Below, piece after piece: positions 33,586-42,375 of a DNA stretch of 64,000 bases; positions within the stretch are counted from its first letter, which is position 1, and every line of letters starts with the position of its first letter. Made by a program: the position numbers and the translations under genes. Below the pieces are notes generated by a model. It did not search any database and was not told the DNA's origin. It worked only from the letters and a program-made list of their open reading frames with translations. This DNA is from Chryseobacterium lathyri (lineage in GTDB: Bacteria; Bacteroidota; Bacteroidia; Flavobacteriales; Weeksellaceae), in NCBI RefSeq assembly GCF_003290185.1, contig NZ_QNFY01000008.1, forward strand, positions 124,001 to 188,000, in the 5' to 3' direction.

Positions 33586-35178
33586 TTAAACCGCAGGCCC
33601 GGCTGCGTCTTTTATTTCTTCTAATAATTGTTTCCGTTCACGGAGTCTTCTTCTGGCAATTACAGATTTACCGCCGAGAACTCTGATGAATCTCAAATAC
33701 CGGAATCTTTCCCTTCCAAAATGATGTGTCATGACGTACAGCAACACTCCAAAACCTACCAAAATAATATATCCGAAGATCTTTTTGCCGGCCACAATAA
33801 TGGCATTCAGCTGAAGCGTCTTCATATTCGCGGCTAAAGTCTGAGGACTCACCGTCATTCCGTCAATATATACCGCAAGATCACCTACTGCCGTTATCTG
33901 GAAACGGTACTGAAACCATGAATACAATGCTGAGAAAAAGCCCACAGCCAGAAAAGTTCTCCACACAAGCACTAATCCGATGGCGGCCAGCATATCATCC
34001 ATTTCAAGTTTATCCAGGGTATAGAACCACACTGAAATGAACAATGAACACATCCCGTATCCTTTTAACAACATCGGCAGGTACCAGTTCTCATAATTGA
34101 ATTCTAAAACCATCGAAAAGTACATAATCAATGCATACCCCATCATTGCTGAAAACCCTGAGAAGATGTACATTTTCAATGGTATTTCTTTTTTAAACCA
34201 AAATACAGCAATTGTTCCTGCCAGGATAATTCCGGGAATCATGAGTAGATTCAGCCCTGCGTTCGTTTGCTGATCATATCCGAGAACTCCTACTGCAAAG
34301 GTATTCTGCAGTGCAGTCGTTCCTAAGAACATTCCCAGAAACAACAGCATAAACAGACCATGCTGCACATTATTTTTTTTGAATATCGTGAATGATAAAT
34401 AAGGCCTTTTTAAAGTAAACTGACGAACCACCAGCAAAGCAAAGCTTACGAAAGCAGCCATACTCGCATTCATAATATGTTTTGAATTCCACCAATCCTG
34501 TTGCTTTCCGAAAGAAAAAACATAGGCGGAAAACATAAACGTAGAAACGAATAGCATGATACTCATCCAGTCAATATAATGTAACGGAACTTTTAAGGCA
34601 AAGTATTTATCATGCATAAATATCCAGTGGATCAGGGCAAGAATGAAACACAATACCGCTGCAATGATGTAGAAATGCTGCCAGTTGTAATGAATGGAAA
34701 CGACCACTGAATAATAAGCTGCCACCTGGTTCATCACTAAAACAAAGGTGTAAAACAGTCCGTAAAACATCCCTCTGTTACCAATCATTGTCATTAACGG
34801 AAGGAATAATTCAATAGTCACCATCATCTTTAAAAACCCGATAAACAATGCCGTAAACACAAATACCATTGGCTGCATCGTTGTTCCATTGATGTAGCTC
34901 AATACTCCTAAAAGTACGAGCAGCACTGTCATTTTATCTCTCACCTTAAATCTCATCTTCATTCTGAGAACGATCGGCATACAGGCGCCCATTCCTATTG
35001 TGGTGGCATAATTGGCCCACATAAAATATTCTGTCATCGCACCGGTACCGCTCACCAGATAACTGATGTTTCCGGTATACACCCCGCCAAGCGGCATTAC
35101 TACTGCCAATAGCAGTACGATGAGCAGCAGCTGTACGGGTTTGGGTACCCAGTCGTTGTATAGTCCTTTGTTGTACAT
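33586..35178 (-). CDS. MFS efflux transporter, EmrB/DHA2-like (14 segments)
   Basis: 530 residues with about 14 hydrophobic segments, the DHA2 layout, and a basic C-terminal tail (RRRLRERKQLLEE). It follows a HlyD-type adaptor and a TolC-type channel in one direction, making a complete tripartite pump. Typical substrates of EmrAB-TolC systems are hydrophobic toxins; none can be assigned. A 227-nt repeat-filled spacer separates it from the adaptor gene, unusual for partners that must be made together. Confidence 0.88.
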   Translation of the reverse strand: MYNKGLYNDWVPKPVQLLLIVLLLAVVMPLGGVYTGNISYLVSGTGAMTEYFMWANYATTIGMGACMPIVLRMKMRFKVRDKMTVLLVLLGVLSYINGTTMQPMVFVFTALFIGFLKMMVTIELFLPLMTMIGNRGMFYGLFYTFVLVMNQVAAYYSVVVSIHYNWQHFYIIAAVLCFILALIHWIFMHDKYFALKVPLHYIDWMSIMLFVSTFMFSAYVFSFGKQQDWWNSKHIMNASMAAFVSFALLVVRQFTLKRPYLSFTIFKKNNVQHGLFMLLFLGMFLGTTALQNTFAVGVLGYDQQTNAGLNLLMIPGIILAGTIAVFWFKKEIPLKMYIFSGFSAMMGYALIMYFSMVLEFNYENWYLPMLLKGYGMCSLFISVWFYTLDKLEMDDMLAAIGLVLVWRTFLAVGFFSALYSWFQYRFQITAVGDLAVYIDGMTVSPQTLAANMKTLQLNAIIVAGKKIFGYIILVGFGVLLYVMTHHFGRERFRYLRFIRVLGGKSVIARRRLRERKQLLEEIKDAAGPAV

Positions 35179-35182
35179 GAAT

Positions 35183-35378
35183 TTAGAAATTAGAGGTTAG
35201 AAGTTAGAGGATGGAAGCAGGAAGATGGGAGATGGAAGTTTCTTTTGTCATCATACTTCTGCTTTCCAAATAAATTCTGTTTAAAAAAAATTAAAAAATA
35301 AGAAAGGGACCGGAAGTTATGATTCGTCTGCATCAACTTCCCTCTTCTGACTTCCGGCTTCCCTTCTAAAATCTTTCA
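35183..35378. repeat. Pair of opposed heptamer arrays in the emrA-emrB type spacer
   Basis: Eight in-phase heptamers at 35183-35238 (TTAGAAA, TTAGAGG, TTAGAAG, TTAGAGG, ATGGAAG, CAGGAAG, ATGGGAG, ATGGAAG) start 4 nt before the transporter ATG. About 100 nt further on, CTTCCCT, CTTCTGA, CTTCCGG, CTTCCCT, TCTAAAA, TCTTTCA run at 35337-35378. The second array is close to the complement of the first, so the mRNA spacer could form a long imperfect hairpin. Confidence 0.75.
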
Positions 35379-35405
35379 ATCATTAAATGCTTAAATCTTT
35401 CAATC

Positions 35406-36518
35406 CTAATTAATATTTACATTCATATTCATTCCTGCGCTCAGTTTTTCCAGATCTTCCTTTTTATTAGAGTTGCTGAATTCTATTCTTACTGGAATTC
35501 TCTGCTGCACCTTGATAAAGTTACCTGTAGAATTGTCGGTAGGAACACTGGAATATCTTGAACCTGTCGCTGCTGAAATAGCAGTGACAACCCCTTCAAA
35601 TTGTTTTCCTCCCAAAGCATCAGCGGTCATTGTCATCTTTTCACCGATCTTAATATTAGGCATCTGGCTTTCAAGAAAATTAGCTGTTACCCATTTCTGG
35701 CCATTCAGAACGATGGTAGCGACCTGCTGACCCGGCTGAATCAATTGTCCTTCAGAGATCATTCTGCGTCCCATGATTCCATCGTAAGGTGCGGTGATGA
35801 CAGTATAAGAAAGATTGATCTTTGCCATATCCAGTGCTGCCTTTGTTCTTTTGATCTCTGCATCATTAATTCCTAATTTGCTTTTTACCTCAGTTGTGGA
35901 AAGGTTAGCCGACTGTTTCTGGTTGACTAAGGTTTCATATGCTGCTTTCTGAGCATCATATTCTGTTTTGATCTGGTCGTACTGTTGTCTGGTCACTGCT
36001 TCTGCGGCAAGAAGGTTTTTATACCGGTTTAAATTCTGCTCGGCGTTCCATAATCTTGCTTTGGCACCGGCAATATTAGATTCCATGACACTTACGTTAT
36101 TGGAAACTGTATTTACGGATGAACTTGTTGCTGATCTCTGGGCAATTGCATTCTGATACGCAGCTTCTGCCTGGCCTAACTGGGTTAATAGTTCATTCTT
36201 ATCCAGGATGACCAGGGTATCTCCTTTTTTAACCTTCTGGTGCTCTATAAATTTTATATCTTTAATATAAGCCGAAACCCTTGTATTGATTGGGTTAATG
36301 AATTCTTCTACCTGAGCAGCTTCCGTATACGTTTTGTCTCCTATGTGAAAATATTCGCGGACCAGCCAGAAAAGTCCGAATCCTATAACCAGGAATACAA
36401 CCGTATTAGAAATGATCGCTCTGATTTTATTTTTTTTGTTCTGTTTCTTTTTAACGGCTGCTCCCGACTGTACCGGTGCGGCCTGGGTATTTTGAGTATT
36501 TTGTTCCTTGTTTTCCAT
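35406..36518 (-). CDS. HlyD/EmrA-family membrane fusion protein
   Basis: 370 residues. A Lys/Gln-rich N terminus is followed by one membrane helix near 33-52 (SNTVVFLVIGFGLFWLV), then the first half-lipoyl domain (INTRVSAYIKDIKFIEHQKVKKGDTLVILD), a long alpha-hairpin (about 110-225), the second half-lipoyl (ITAPYDGIMGRRMISEGQLIQPGQQVATIV) and a beta-barrel domain. It links the MFS pump to the TolC channel through the periplasm. Confidence 0.93.
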   Translation of the reverse strand: MENKEQNTQNTQAAPVQSGAAVKKKQNKKNKIRAIISNTVVFLVIGFGLFWLVREYFHIGDKTYTEAAQVEEFINPINTRVSAYIKDIKFIEHQKVKKGDTLVILDKNELLTQLGQAEAAYQNAIAQRSATSSSVNTVSNNVSVMESNIAGAKARLWNAEQNLNRYKNLLAAEAVTRQQYDQIKTEYDAQKAAYETLVNQKQSANLSTTEVKSKLGINDAEIKRTKAALDMAKINLSYTVITAPYDGIMGRRMISEGQLIQPGQQVATIVLNGQKWVTANFLESQMPNIKIGEKMTMTADALGGKQFEGVVTAISAATGSRYSSVPTDNSTGNFIKVQQRIPVRIEFSNSNKKEDLEKLSAGMNMNVNIN

Positions 36519-36541
36519 TATCTTGATTTTCAGTTTTAAAA

Positions 36542-37852
36542 TTAAAGCGTTCCTGCAGCCTTCAGCAGGTTATAATATTGATACAATACATTGATCTCCG
36601 CATTGGCATAGTCCAGTTCCGACTGAAGTTTCTGGTTCTGCGCATCAATCATTTCAGCCTGTACTGCTAACTGGTTTAAATATTTGGCTTCAGTGATCTT
36701 GTAGTTTTCTTCAGCCAGTCTTTTGGAATCATTCAGGATATCAGCCTGTTGAATAGATTCCTGGTATTTTACATAAGCTGCATTCACTGTCATATCTACA
36801 TTCTGCTGAACGAGTATCACTGCATCACCGGCTTGTGTTTTCTGCAGTTCACCAAGCTTAACTTTTTCTTTTGTCTTATATAAATTATCAATATTGTAGC
36901 TCAATGAAACACCAGCCTGCCATCCTCCGGAATACATATCCAAAACAGGATTTCTATTCGTAATCGGACGTTGTAAAGTATAGCCTCCGAATCCGGAAAG
37001 CGTTGGCATTTGATCCGTTTTTATTATTTCAATATTTTTATCAGCAACATCAATATTTTTCTTTGCGGATTTCAGCTGAGGATTACTGTCGTGGGCAAGA
37101 TCCATATAATAATCGATGCCAATCCCGGATTCTTTATCCGTTAAACTTTCAACAGGAACAATTTCTGTATCGGCAGGAAGACCTAACGCGATATTTAAAT
37201 TGTAATTAAGGATCTTTTTGTTATTCGTAAGGGTAAGAATTCCCTGATCCAGATTTTTGATGGCCAACTCTCCACGGATAACCTCATTACGGGTCACCAT
37301 ACCCTGCTGATAAAACTTCTGGATATTTTTCAGACGTTCCTGAGCCAGTTTTTTGTTATTCTGAAAAACGGTTTCCTGGTTCAATATTTTATAGATATCC
37401 AGATAATTGGAGATCACGAGAAATTTCACATCAAGCTTATTTTTTTCCAAATCCAGTTCTGAAAGCTGCTCACGTAGACCTGCCATCTCAATGGACTTAT
37501 TCACCAAACCTCCTTTAAAGATCAGCTGGGTAGCCTGTACAGCATATGAGCTTCCGTAATGAGGCATCGGAATATCGGTTGAGTTCGAAAAATCTTTGTC
37601 TATTGCTACCGCATCGCCTAAATAGAACTGGCTTGTAGAAGCTGTAATATTAGGGAGCTTTTGAAGTTTTGCAACATTTGTACTCTGTTTTGCAATGTCA
37701 ATATTCTGCGCAGCCACTTTTAACTGCTGGTGGTTTTTCACAGCCATATCGGCTGCCTCACCTGCAGTCATCTGTTTGATCTGTTGAGAAAAAAACAGCG
37801 CAGGGAATAGAGCTATCACGAATGATAGTGCTGTTTTTACATTATTTGTCAT
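36542..37852 (-). CDS. TolC-family outer membrane efflux channel
   Basis: 436 residues with a signal peptide (to about 22, LFFSQ). Two repeats of long coiled-coil helices typical of outer membrane factors: AADMAVKNHQQLKVAAQNIDIAKQ in the first half and DLAHDSNPQLKSAKKNIDVADKNIEI in the second. It is the first gene of the tripartite pump unit, 23 nt before the adaptor, and has a good promoter of its own. Confidence 0.92.
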   Translation of the reverse strand: MTNNVKTALSFVIALFPALFFSQQIKQMTAGEAADMAVKNHQQLKVAAQNIDIAKQSTNVAKLQKLPNITASTSQFYLGDAVAIDKDFSNSTDIPMPHYGSSYAVQATQLIFKGGLVNKSIEMAGLREQLSELDLEKNKLDVKFLVISNYLDIYKILNQETVFQNNKKLAQERLKNIQKFYQQGMVTRNEVIRGELAIKNLDQGILTLTNNKKILNYNLNIALGLPADTEIVPVESLTDKESGIGIDYYMDLAHDSNPQLKSAKKNIDVADKNIEIIKTDQMPTLSGFGGYTLQRPITNRNPVLDMYSGGWQAGVSLSYNIDNLYKTKEKVKLGELQKTQAGDAVILVQQNVDMTVNAAYVKYQESIQQADILNDSKRLAEENYKITEAKYLNQLAVQAEMIDAQNQKLQSELDYANAEINVLYQYYNLLKAAGTL

Positions 37853-37872
37853 TTTACCTTGTTTTACGAAGG

Positions 37873-37912
37873 CAAAGTTACGGTGGCTACAAATTCAATC
37901 AAATGTTTGAAT
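37873..37912 (-). promoter_or_regulatory. Promoter of the efflux operon with overlapping palindrome
   Basis: Minus strand: TTTG (complement of 37900-37903), exactly 19 nt, TAACTTTG (complement of 37873-37880). An inverted repeat ATTCAA-N8-TTGAAT (37893-37912) covers the -33 box and is a candidate binding site for the adjacent AraC-type regulator. Confidence 0.65.
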
Positions 37913-37941
37913 TTTGGAAAAAGATGTTTAAATGTAAGATT

Positions 37942-38787
37942 TCAACTTTCAAACTGATGTCTGTACTGTCGTGGGCTTACTTCGAGATGCTTTTTAAAAA
38001 AGTGAGAAAATGCATATTGATCGCTGAAACCGAGGATTGAAGAAATCTCTGAAACAGGTTTATTGGAGGAGTTTAAAAGCACTTTGGCTTCATTCATTAC
38101 AATTAAGGCAATGATCTGGCTGGCAGATTTTCCGGTAATGGATTTCACGACTGAGGAAAGATGTCTGGTTGTAATCGACTGCCTTTCGGCATAAAACTCA
38201 ACGGTTCTTTCTGTAAGATGATGTTCTGCGAGATCTGTCAGGAATACAAAAACAATCTCTTCCTGTCTGGACATCTGATTCATGGAATTGTTATCTTCCT
38301 TGGAAATAATTCCCGCCATCTGATAACAGAAAACGGAGAAAAGATGTTCCACCATCTCTTTTTTGTAGAGCATTTCGGTATCTGAATCTAAAATATATTT
38401 AAGAAAGTTGACACTTTTCCAGACCACTTCCATTTCATTTTCAGGAAAAGGAACCCCCTTATTCATCTGCTGACGGAAATAACGATAGGTGATCAGCCTG
38501 TTGAATTTCAATGACAGTGCAGAGATAAAATCTCTTTTGTAAGAAACCATTCTCGACTGAAAATCGCCACTTACGGAAACCATTTCATAAATCGTCTGAG
38601 GGTCGGTTACCATAAACATATTGGCAGAAAGCTCCAGATCACTGAAATGCTGACGAAGCTTTATCGTCCCTGATTTAATAAAAATAAAGGCAGGGTTTTC
38701 CGGACGGAAAGGTTTATCCGCAGAAATTCTCTCGAAAATATTATGCTGAGTGAAAATTTCAACACCAAATTTTTCTAAAGCTGACAT
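37942..38787 (-). CDS. AraC-family transcriptional regulator of the efflux operon
   Basis: 281 residues. The N-terminal ~170 residues form a sensor domain in the cupin-like style; the C-terminal ~100 hold two helix-turn-helix motifs, RHLSSVVKSITGKSASQIIA and PVSEISSILGFSDQYAFSHFFKKHLEVSPRQYR, the AraC signature. It lies just upstream of tolC in the same direction with a separate promoter for the pump, so it probably activates the pump in response to a toxin. Confidence 0.9.
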   Translation of the reverse strand: MSALEKFGVEIFTQHNIFERISADKPFRPENPAFIFIKSGTIKLRQHFSDLELSANMFMVTDPQTIYEMVSVSGDFQSRMVSYKRDFISALSLKFNRLITYRYFRQQMNKGVPFPENEMEVVWKSVNFLKYILDSDTEMLYKKEMVEHLFSVFCYQMAGIISKEDNNSMNQMSRQEEIVFVFLTDLAEHHLTERTVEFYAERQSITTRHLSSVVKSITGKSASQIIALIVMNEAKVLLNSSNKPVSEISSILGFSDQYAFSHFFKKHLEVSPRQYRHQFES

Positions 38788-38791
38788 GGCA

Positions 38792-38822
38792 CAAATGTAG
38801 CCAATATAATTTTCGCTTACAA
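38792..38822 (-). promoter_or_regulatory. Promoter of the AraC gene
   Basis: Minus strand: TTG (complement of 38820-38822), 20 nt, TACATTTG (complement of 38792-38799). The -7 element ends 4 nt before the ATG, implying a leaderless or near-leaderless transcript. Confidence 0.6.
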
Positions 38823-38825
38823 CCT

Positions 38826-39893
38826 TTAATCTTCCAGAGAATAAACCGCAAAGCTCGCCAACCAGTGGTCTCCGCCATAATTCCCCTGAAACAATAAAGG
38901 AAGTCCTTTGGCTAAAAATACATCTGCCGTTTTCTTAAAATCTTTCTTCAATGGATGCCCCTCTGGAAGAGCCTTTGATATCCCTTTCATGCACCATGCT
39001 TTAGAAAAAGAAAGTCCAACCAGATGCACGGTCTGATAATCGCTCAGGTCACTGACAACAGGGATTTTCTCAATATTCTCCAAACTTCTCTTCTCATAAA
39101 AATTGTTCAGCCACAGGACAAATTCTTTTTGTGGCAGTACTCTTCTCATGAGGTCTGCAATTTCAAGGCTTGGCGAGAAGAAGTCAGATCCGTCTGGTTC
39201 CAAATAAGCAGGTGTTTTCTGGTCTTTTCCGTAAAAATATTTTGCTTTTTCCTTTAATTGATTCTCAAATTCCTTGTCATGATTGGCTATAGCCCAATCG
39301 ATTGCGAAAGCAAGACCAAAGGCTGTATTTGGGTGAACTCCAGTTCTGTTCGGATAAGTTTGTTTGGGAAGATAGGCTTTCCATGATTTTAAAATCTGAT
39401 CTGTGAGAGGTTTTAAATTTTCATGCCAGATTTTAGCTTTTGGATGATTCCAAGTGGTCAGTTCTTCGTCAAGCTTCAGCAGCCAGGCCCAGCCATAGGT
39501 TCTTTCAAAAGTAGTGGTCAATTCATATTTTGTGAAATAATCGCCTTCAGCCTGCAAGTTTTCTTTGGCTAACGAATTGTCAAGGATTTTTTCAATGTCT
39601 TTTGCATTGGCCAGATTGGGTTTCGTCTTCAGCAATCTCACAAGCATCCAGTGTCCGTGCACGGAACTGTGCCAGTCGAAACAGCCGTAAAAACTTGGGT
39701 GAAGATCTTTGGGAGTCAAAATAACCTCACCGGCATTATTGATAATGTGTGCCGTCTTATTTGGATATTCCTGATTGATACAGTGAAGGGGTTTTTCAAG
39801 TAATTTACCTGCCATTTCATCGGTAAGTTTCGGAACTTCCTGAGCGAACATTAAAAATGGAGAAAATGCGAATGCTAAAAGACTTTTTTTCAT
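38826..39893 (-). CDS. Exported DUF2891 family protein
   Basis: 355 residues with a short signal peptide (to about 18, LMFAQ). The DUF2891 signature SFYGCFDWHSSVHGHWMLVRLL is near 67-88; later AWLLKLDEEL and HPNTAFGLAFAIDWA indicate an alpha/alpha-toroid helical fold like that of some glycosidases or epimerases. No function is established for the family. Single gene. Confidence 0.85.
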   Translation of the reverse strand: MKKSLLAFAFSPFLMFAQEVPKLTDEMAGKLLEKPLHCINQEYPNKTAHIINNAGEVILTPKDLHPSFYGCFDWHSSVHGHWMLVRLLKTKPNLANAKDIEKILDNSLAKENLQAEGDYFTKYELTTTFERTYGWAWLLKLDEELTTWNHPKAKIWHENLKPLTDQILKSWKAYLPKQTYPNRTGVHPNTAFGLAFAIDWAIANHDKEFENQLKEKAKYFYGKDQKTPAYLEPDGSDFFSPSLEIADLMRRVLPQKEFVLWLNNFYEKRSLENIEKIPVVSDLSDYQTVHLVGLSFSKAWCMKGISKALPEGHPLKKDFKKTADVFLAKGLPLLFQGNYGGDHWLASFAVYSLED

Positions 39894-40042
39894 TCCCTAA
39901 AAATAGAAAATAATTTAGATTTCAGATTGTTTTCAAAACTATTAAAATAATGAATCTTAATAAATTTTATAAAAATATTGTGAATTTGAAACAAAATAAA
40001 GATTTAAGCATAATTCTTGATAAGGTTCAATAAAAAATATTC

Positions 40043-40957
40043 ATGAGAAAATTATTTTTACCTTTATGTATACTGCTTTTGATGAGCGGGTGCAAGAAAT
40101 CCGAACTGGACGTTGCCAATTCCTCTCCGGCAGTAGCAGCTGATAAAGCAGTAGCAGTCGCTGAGTATGAAGTGGAGGCTCCTCCAGCGCCAAAAGAAGT
40201 TTATCAAATGGCTCCTGCTAGCTCTATTTCTGAAAAATCAGAACCCGTTAATAAATCTGCGCAACCTTCTATAGCCCCGAAAAAGCTGGACACTATTGCC
40301 AAAAAGATCATTAAAAACGGCAATATGAAAATCCAGGTGGGAGATATTAAAAAAGCCCAGAATCAGGTAGAAGATATTCTGAAAAAAAATAATGCTTATA
40401 TTCAAACTGAACAGTTTCAAAATACTGACCTAGATGACAATCTAGACCTTGTTATCCGTGTCCCGCATAAAAATTTCGATGCGCTCATTAATTCATTTTC
40501 TGACGGAGTGGGTTCTGTTTTATCCAAAAATATCTCATCTGATGACGTCACTGAAGAATATACCGATGTCTCTATCAAACTGGCCAATAAAAAGATCTAT
40601 CTCGAGAAATACCGCGATATGCTTAGAAGCGCTTCTACTACAAAAGACATGATCGAAATCCAGGAGACCATCCGCGAACTGGAAGATGAAATTGATGTAG
40701 CGGAAGGCAGGCTCCGATTCATTGACGACCGGGTGAATTACAGCACACTCAATCTGAGTTTATATAAGGAGAAAGTAAGAAGTTCTGCCACTTCAAAAAT
40801 TGGTTTCGGAAGCCGCTTTGCAGATTCTGTTACTGAAGGATGGAACAGCTTTATGAGTTTTCTTTTGGGAATTATTTCTTTATGGCCGTTTCTGCTCCTT
40901 ATTCCCATTATTATCTTCTTATGGAGAAAATGGAAGTCAGGAAGAAGTACAAAATAA
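40043..40957 (+). CDS. DUF4349 membrane lipoprotein
   Basis: 304 residues. Lipobox LLMSGCKK (Cys17), then an Ala/Pro-rich linker to ~90, the DUF4349 domain (IIKNGNMKIQVGDIKKAQNQVEDILKKNNAYIQTEQ), a coiled coil (DMIEIQETIRELEDEIDVAEGRLRFIDD) and a C-terminal membrane helix (FLLGIISLWPFLLLIPIIIFLW). Anchored at both ends, it may span the periplasm side of the inner membrane. Function unknown. Confidence 0.88.
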   Translation: MRKLFLPLCILLLMSGCKKSELDVANSSPAVAADKAVAVAEYEVEAPPAPKEVYQMAPASSISEKSEPVNKSAQPSIAPKKLDTIAKKIIKNGNMKIQVGDIKKAQNQVEDILKKNNAYIQTEQFQNTDLDDNLDLVIRVPHKNFDALINSFSDGVGSVLSKNISSDDVTEEYTDVSIKLANKKIYLEKYRDMLRSASTTKDMIEIQETIRELEDEIDVAEGRLRFIDDRVNYSTLNLSLYKEKVRSSATSKIGFGSRFADSVTEGWNSFMSFLLGIISLWPFLLLIPIIIFLWRKWKSGRSTK

Positions 40958-40973
40958 CGTTTTCTGTATAAAT

Positions 40974-41009
40974 AAAAATCCGGATGTCGTTGCCGACATC
41001 CGGATTTTT
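40974..41009. terminator. Bidirectional terminator
   Basis: ATCCGGATGTCG and CGACATCCGGAT form a perfect 12-bp stem around TTGC, with A and T runs outside. It is shared by the convergent DUF4349 and 41027 genes. Confidence 0.9.
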
Positions 41010-41026
41010 ACTGCATGATCAATGAT

Positions 41027-41404
41027 TTAAGCATTGAAAAAATCTTTAACGGTTTCGAGCACCTGCTCATCTGACATTTTTTGTGCTGTATCTAATGTTA
41101 TTGTTAAATTCTTAAATTGAGCCGTATCATGAAGATACTTTTTAAGCTCCTCCTGAATGGTTCCAGGACCTGTAATATAAACTTCCTGGGAATTGGTCAG
41201 AAGATGCTCTACTTCTTTAAAAAACTTTATCCGGTTAGTACGTTCAGCATTATTGGCTGCATTTTCACTTGAATTTCCATGCTGTATTTCTGCTTTTACA
41301 GGACTGCAAAGGAAAAATTTGAATGCATTCTGTGCATCGTGATTCTTTACAACAATTGCTTTTTCAGTATCTATCCAAAGTCCTGCTAATTTCTTATCTG
41401 ACAT
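41027..41404 (-). CDS. Small cytosolic protein, possibly of the eRF1-like (baeRF) fold
   Basis: 125 residues. LAGLWIDTEKAIVVK at the N terminus and VYITGPGTIQEELKKYLHD near 75-93 resemble the Rossmann-like nuclease-type domain of bacterial eRF1-related and host-attachment proteins (a beta strand then GP-x-E/Q-x-K). The likeness is by eye only. No catalytic residues can be named. Single gene with a terminator downstream. Confidence 0.55.
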   Translation of the reverse strand: MSDKKLAGLWIDTEKAIVVKNHDAQNAFKFFLCSPVKAEIQHGNSSENAANNAERTNRIKFFKEVEHLLTNSQEVYITGPGTIQEELKKYLHDTAQFKNLTITLDTAQKMSDEQVLETVKDFFNA

Positions 41405-41675
41405 AATTTATTTTTTTGGTGTTATAAGCTGTACAGAACAAGAATGGTGCAAAGGGCATGTTAAGGGCTGTTAAATGTTTATTTATAGGTAAGATGGTAA
41501 ATGAAACAGCTTCAAACTGATGAATGATTCTATATCTCTCACAGATTTAGCCCATCATTCAAATTAAGAATACTCACAAAAAAGATCTGCCCGATCTGCT
41601 AAATCTGCGAGAGAAATAATAGACAAATTACTGTAGAGATTGCTTCACTTTCAATTCGCAATGACGTTGTGAGTA
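41405..41675. repeat. Intergenic stretch built of degenerate repeats
   Basis: TCTCTCACAGATTTAGC (41535-41551) and GCTAAATCTGCGAGAGA (41598-41614) are a 17-bp inverted pair with one mismatch. Next to it, GATTGCTTCACTTTCAATTC and CGCAATGACG (about 41639-41667) look like a second dispersed repeat type. Nothing coding is visible in this 271-nt spacer. Confidence 0.6.
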
Positions 41676-42374
41676 CTATTTCCCTAAGACAAATACCGCA
41701 GGAATTTTGTGGAGTTCCGGCTTTGCTTTTTTCCAGTCGTTAATGGTTTTTGTCTGGATGAATTCATGCTCCGGATCGTTAATATTTGCTGCGATGCAGA
41801 GCTTTGTATTCGGAGATAAAAATTTGGTAAGATCTTCAAAAAGCGGATTATTTCTATAGGGAGTTTCCATAAAGATTTGAGAATATCCTGTCTGCTGCAC
41901 TAAACTTTCCAGGCGTTGAATCTGCTTTTTCTTTTCTCCTTTATCTATCGGAAGGTATCCATGAAAAGTAAATTCCTGCCCATTGAATCCACTGGAAATT
42001 AAAGCCAAAATAATGGATGATGGTCCAGAAACAGGAATCACCCTGATATTTTTTTCATGACACCATTTCACAATCAGGTTTCCGGGATCCGCAATACATG
42101 GAAGCCCGGCCTCAGAAAGGAGCCCAAAGTCCTGTCCCTGCAGCATGAGCGTTTGAGCTTCTTTGATATCAGCATTTTCCGTGTACTTGTCAAGCAGAAA
42201 CAGCTTCAAATCAGACTGCTTCTTTTCGGGAGCAAAGAATTTAATAACCTTTCTGGCTGTTTTTTCATTTTCCACAAAGAAATAATCCGTCTGCATAATA
42301 TAATCTTTCAGTACGGGTGAAAAGTGAGTAATAGAAGTATTTTCTGATAAATAGGCTGGGAGTAAAAAAAGCAT
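41676..42374 (-). CDS. RsmI-like SAM-dependent methylase (tetrapyrrole methylase fold)
   Basis: 232 residues, shorter than RsmI (~280). TP-methylase features: DYFFVENEKTARKVIKFF near 29-46, GLLSEAGLPCIADPGNLIV near 88-106 and IPVSGPSSIILALISSGFNG near 117-136, which match RsmI's ISDAGTPxxSDPG and PGPSAxxxALxxSG blocks. RsmI 2'-O-methylates C1402 of 16S rRNA; this shorter protein could be a paralogue with another target. It lies 1 nt from the NTF2-like gene upstream. Confidence 0.8.
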   Translation of the reverse strand: MLFLLPAYLSENTSITHFSPVLKDYIMQTDYFFVENEKTARKVIKFFAPEKKQSDLKLFLLDKYTENADIKEAQTLMLQGQDFGLLSEAGLPCIADPGNLIVKWCHEKNIRVIPVSGPSSIILALISSGFNGQEFTFHGYLPIDKGEKKKQIQRLESLVQQTGYSQIFMETPYRNNPLFEDLTKFLSPNTKLCIAANINDPEHEFIQTKTINDWKKAKPELHKIPAVFVLGK

Positions 42375-42375
42375 T

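Noticed and set aside
41676-42374. True RsmI
   Set aside because: Motifs match the fold, but the protein is about 50 residues short and part of a small phosphatase/NTF2 operon, so I kept the call at RsmI-like.
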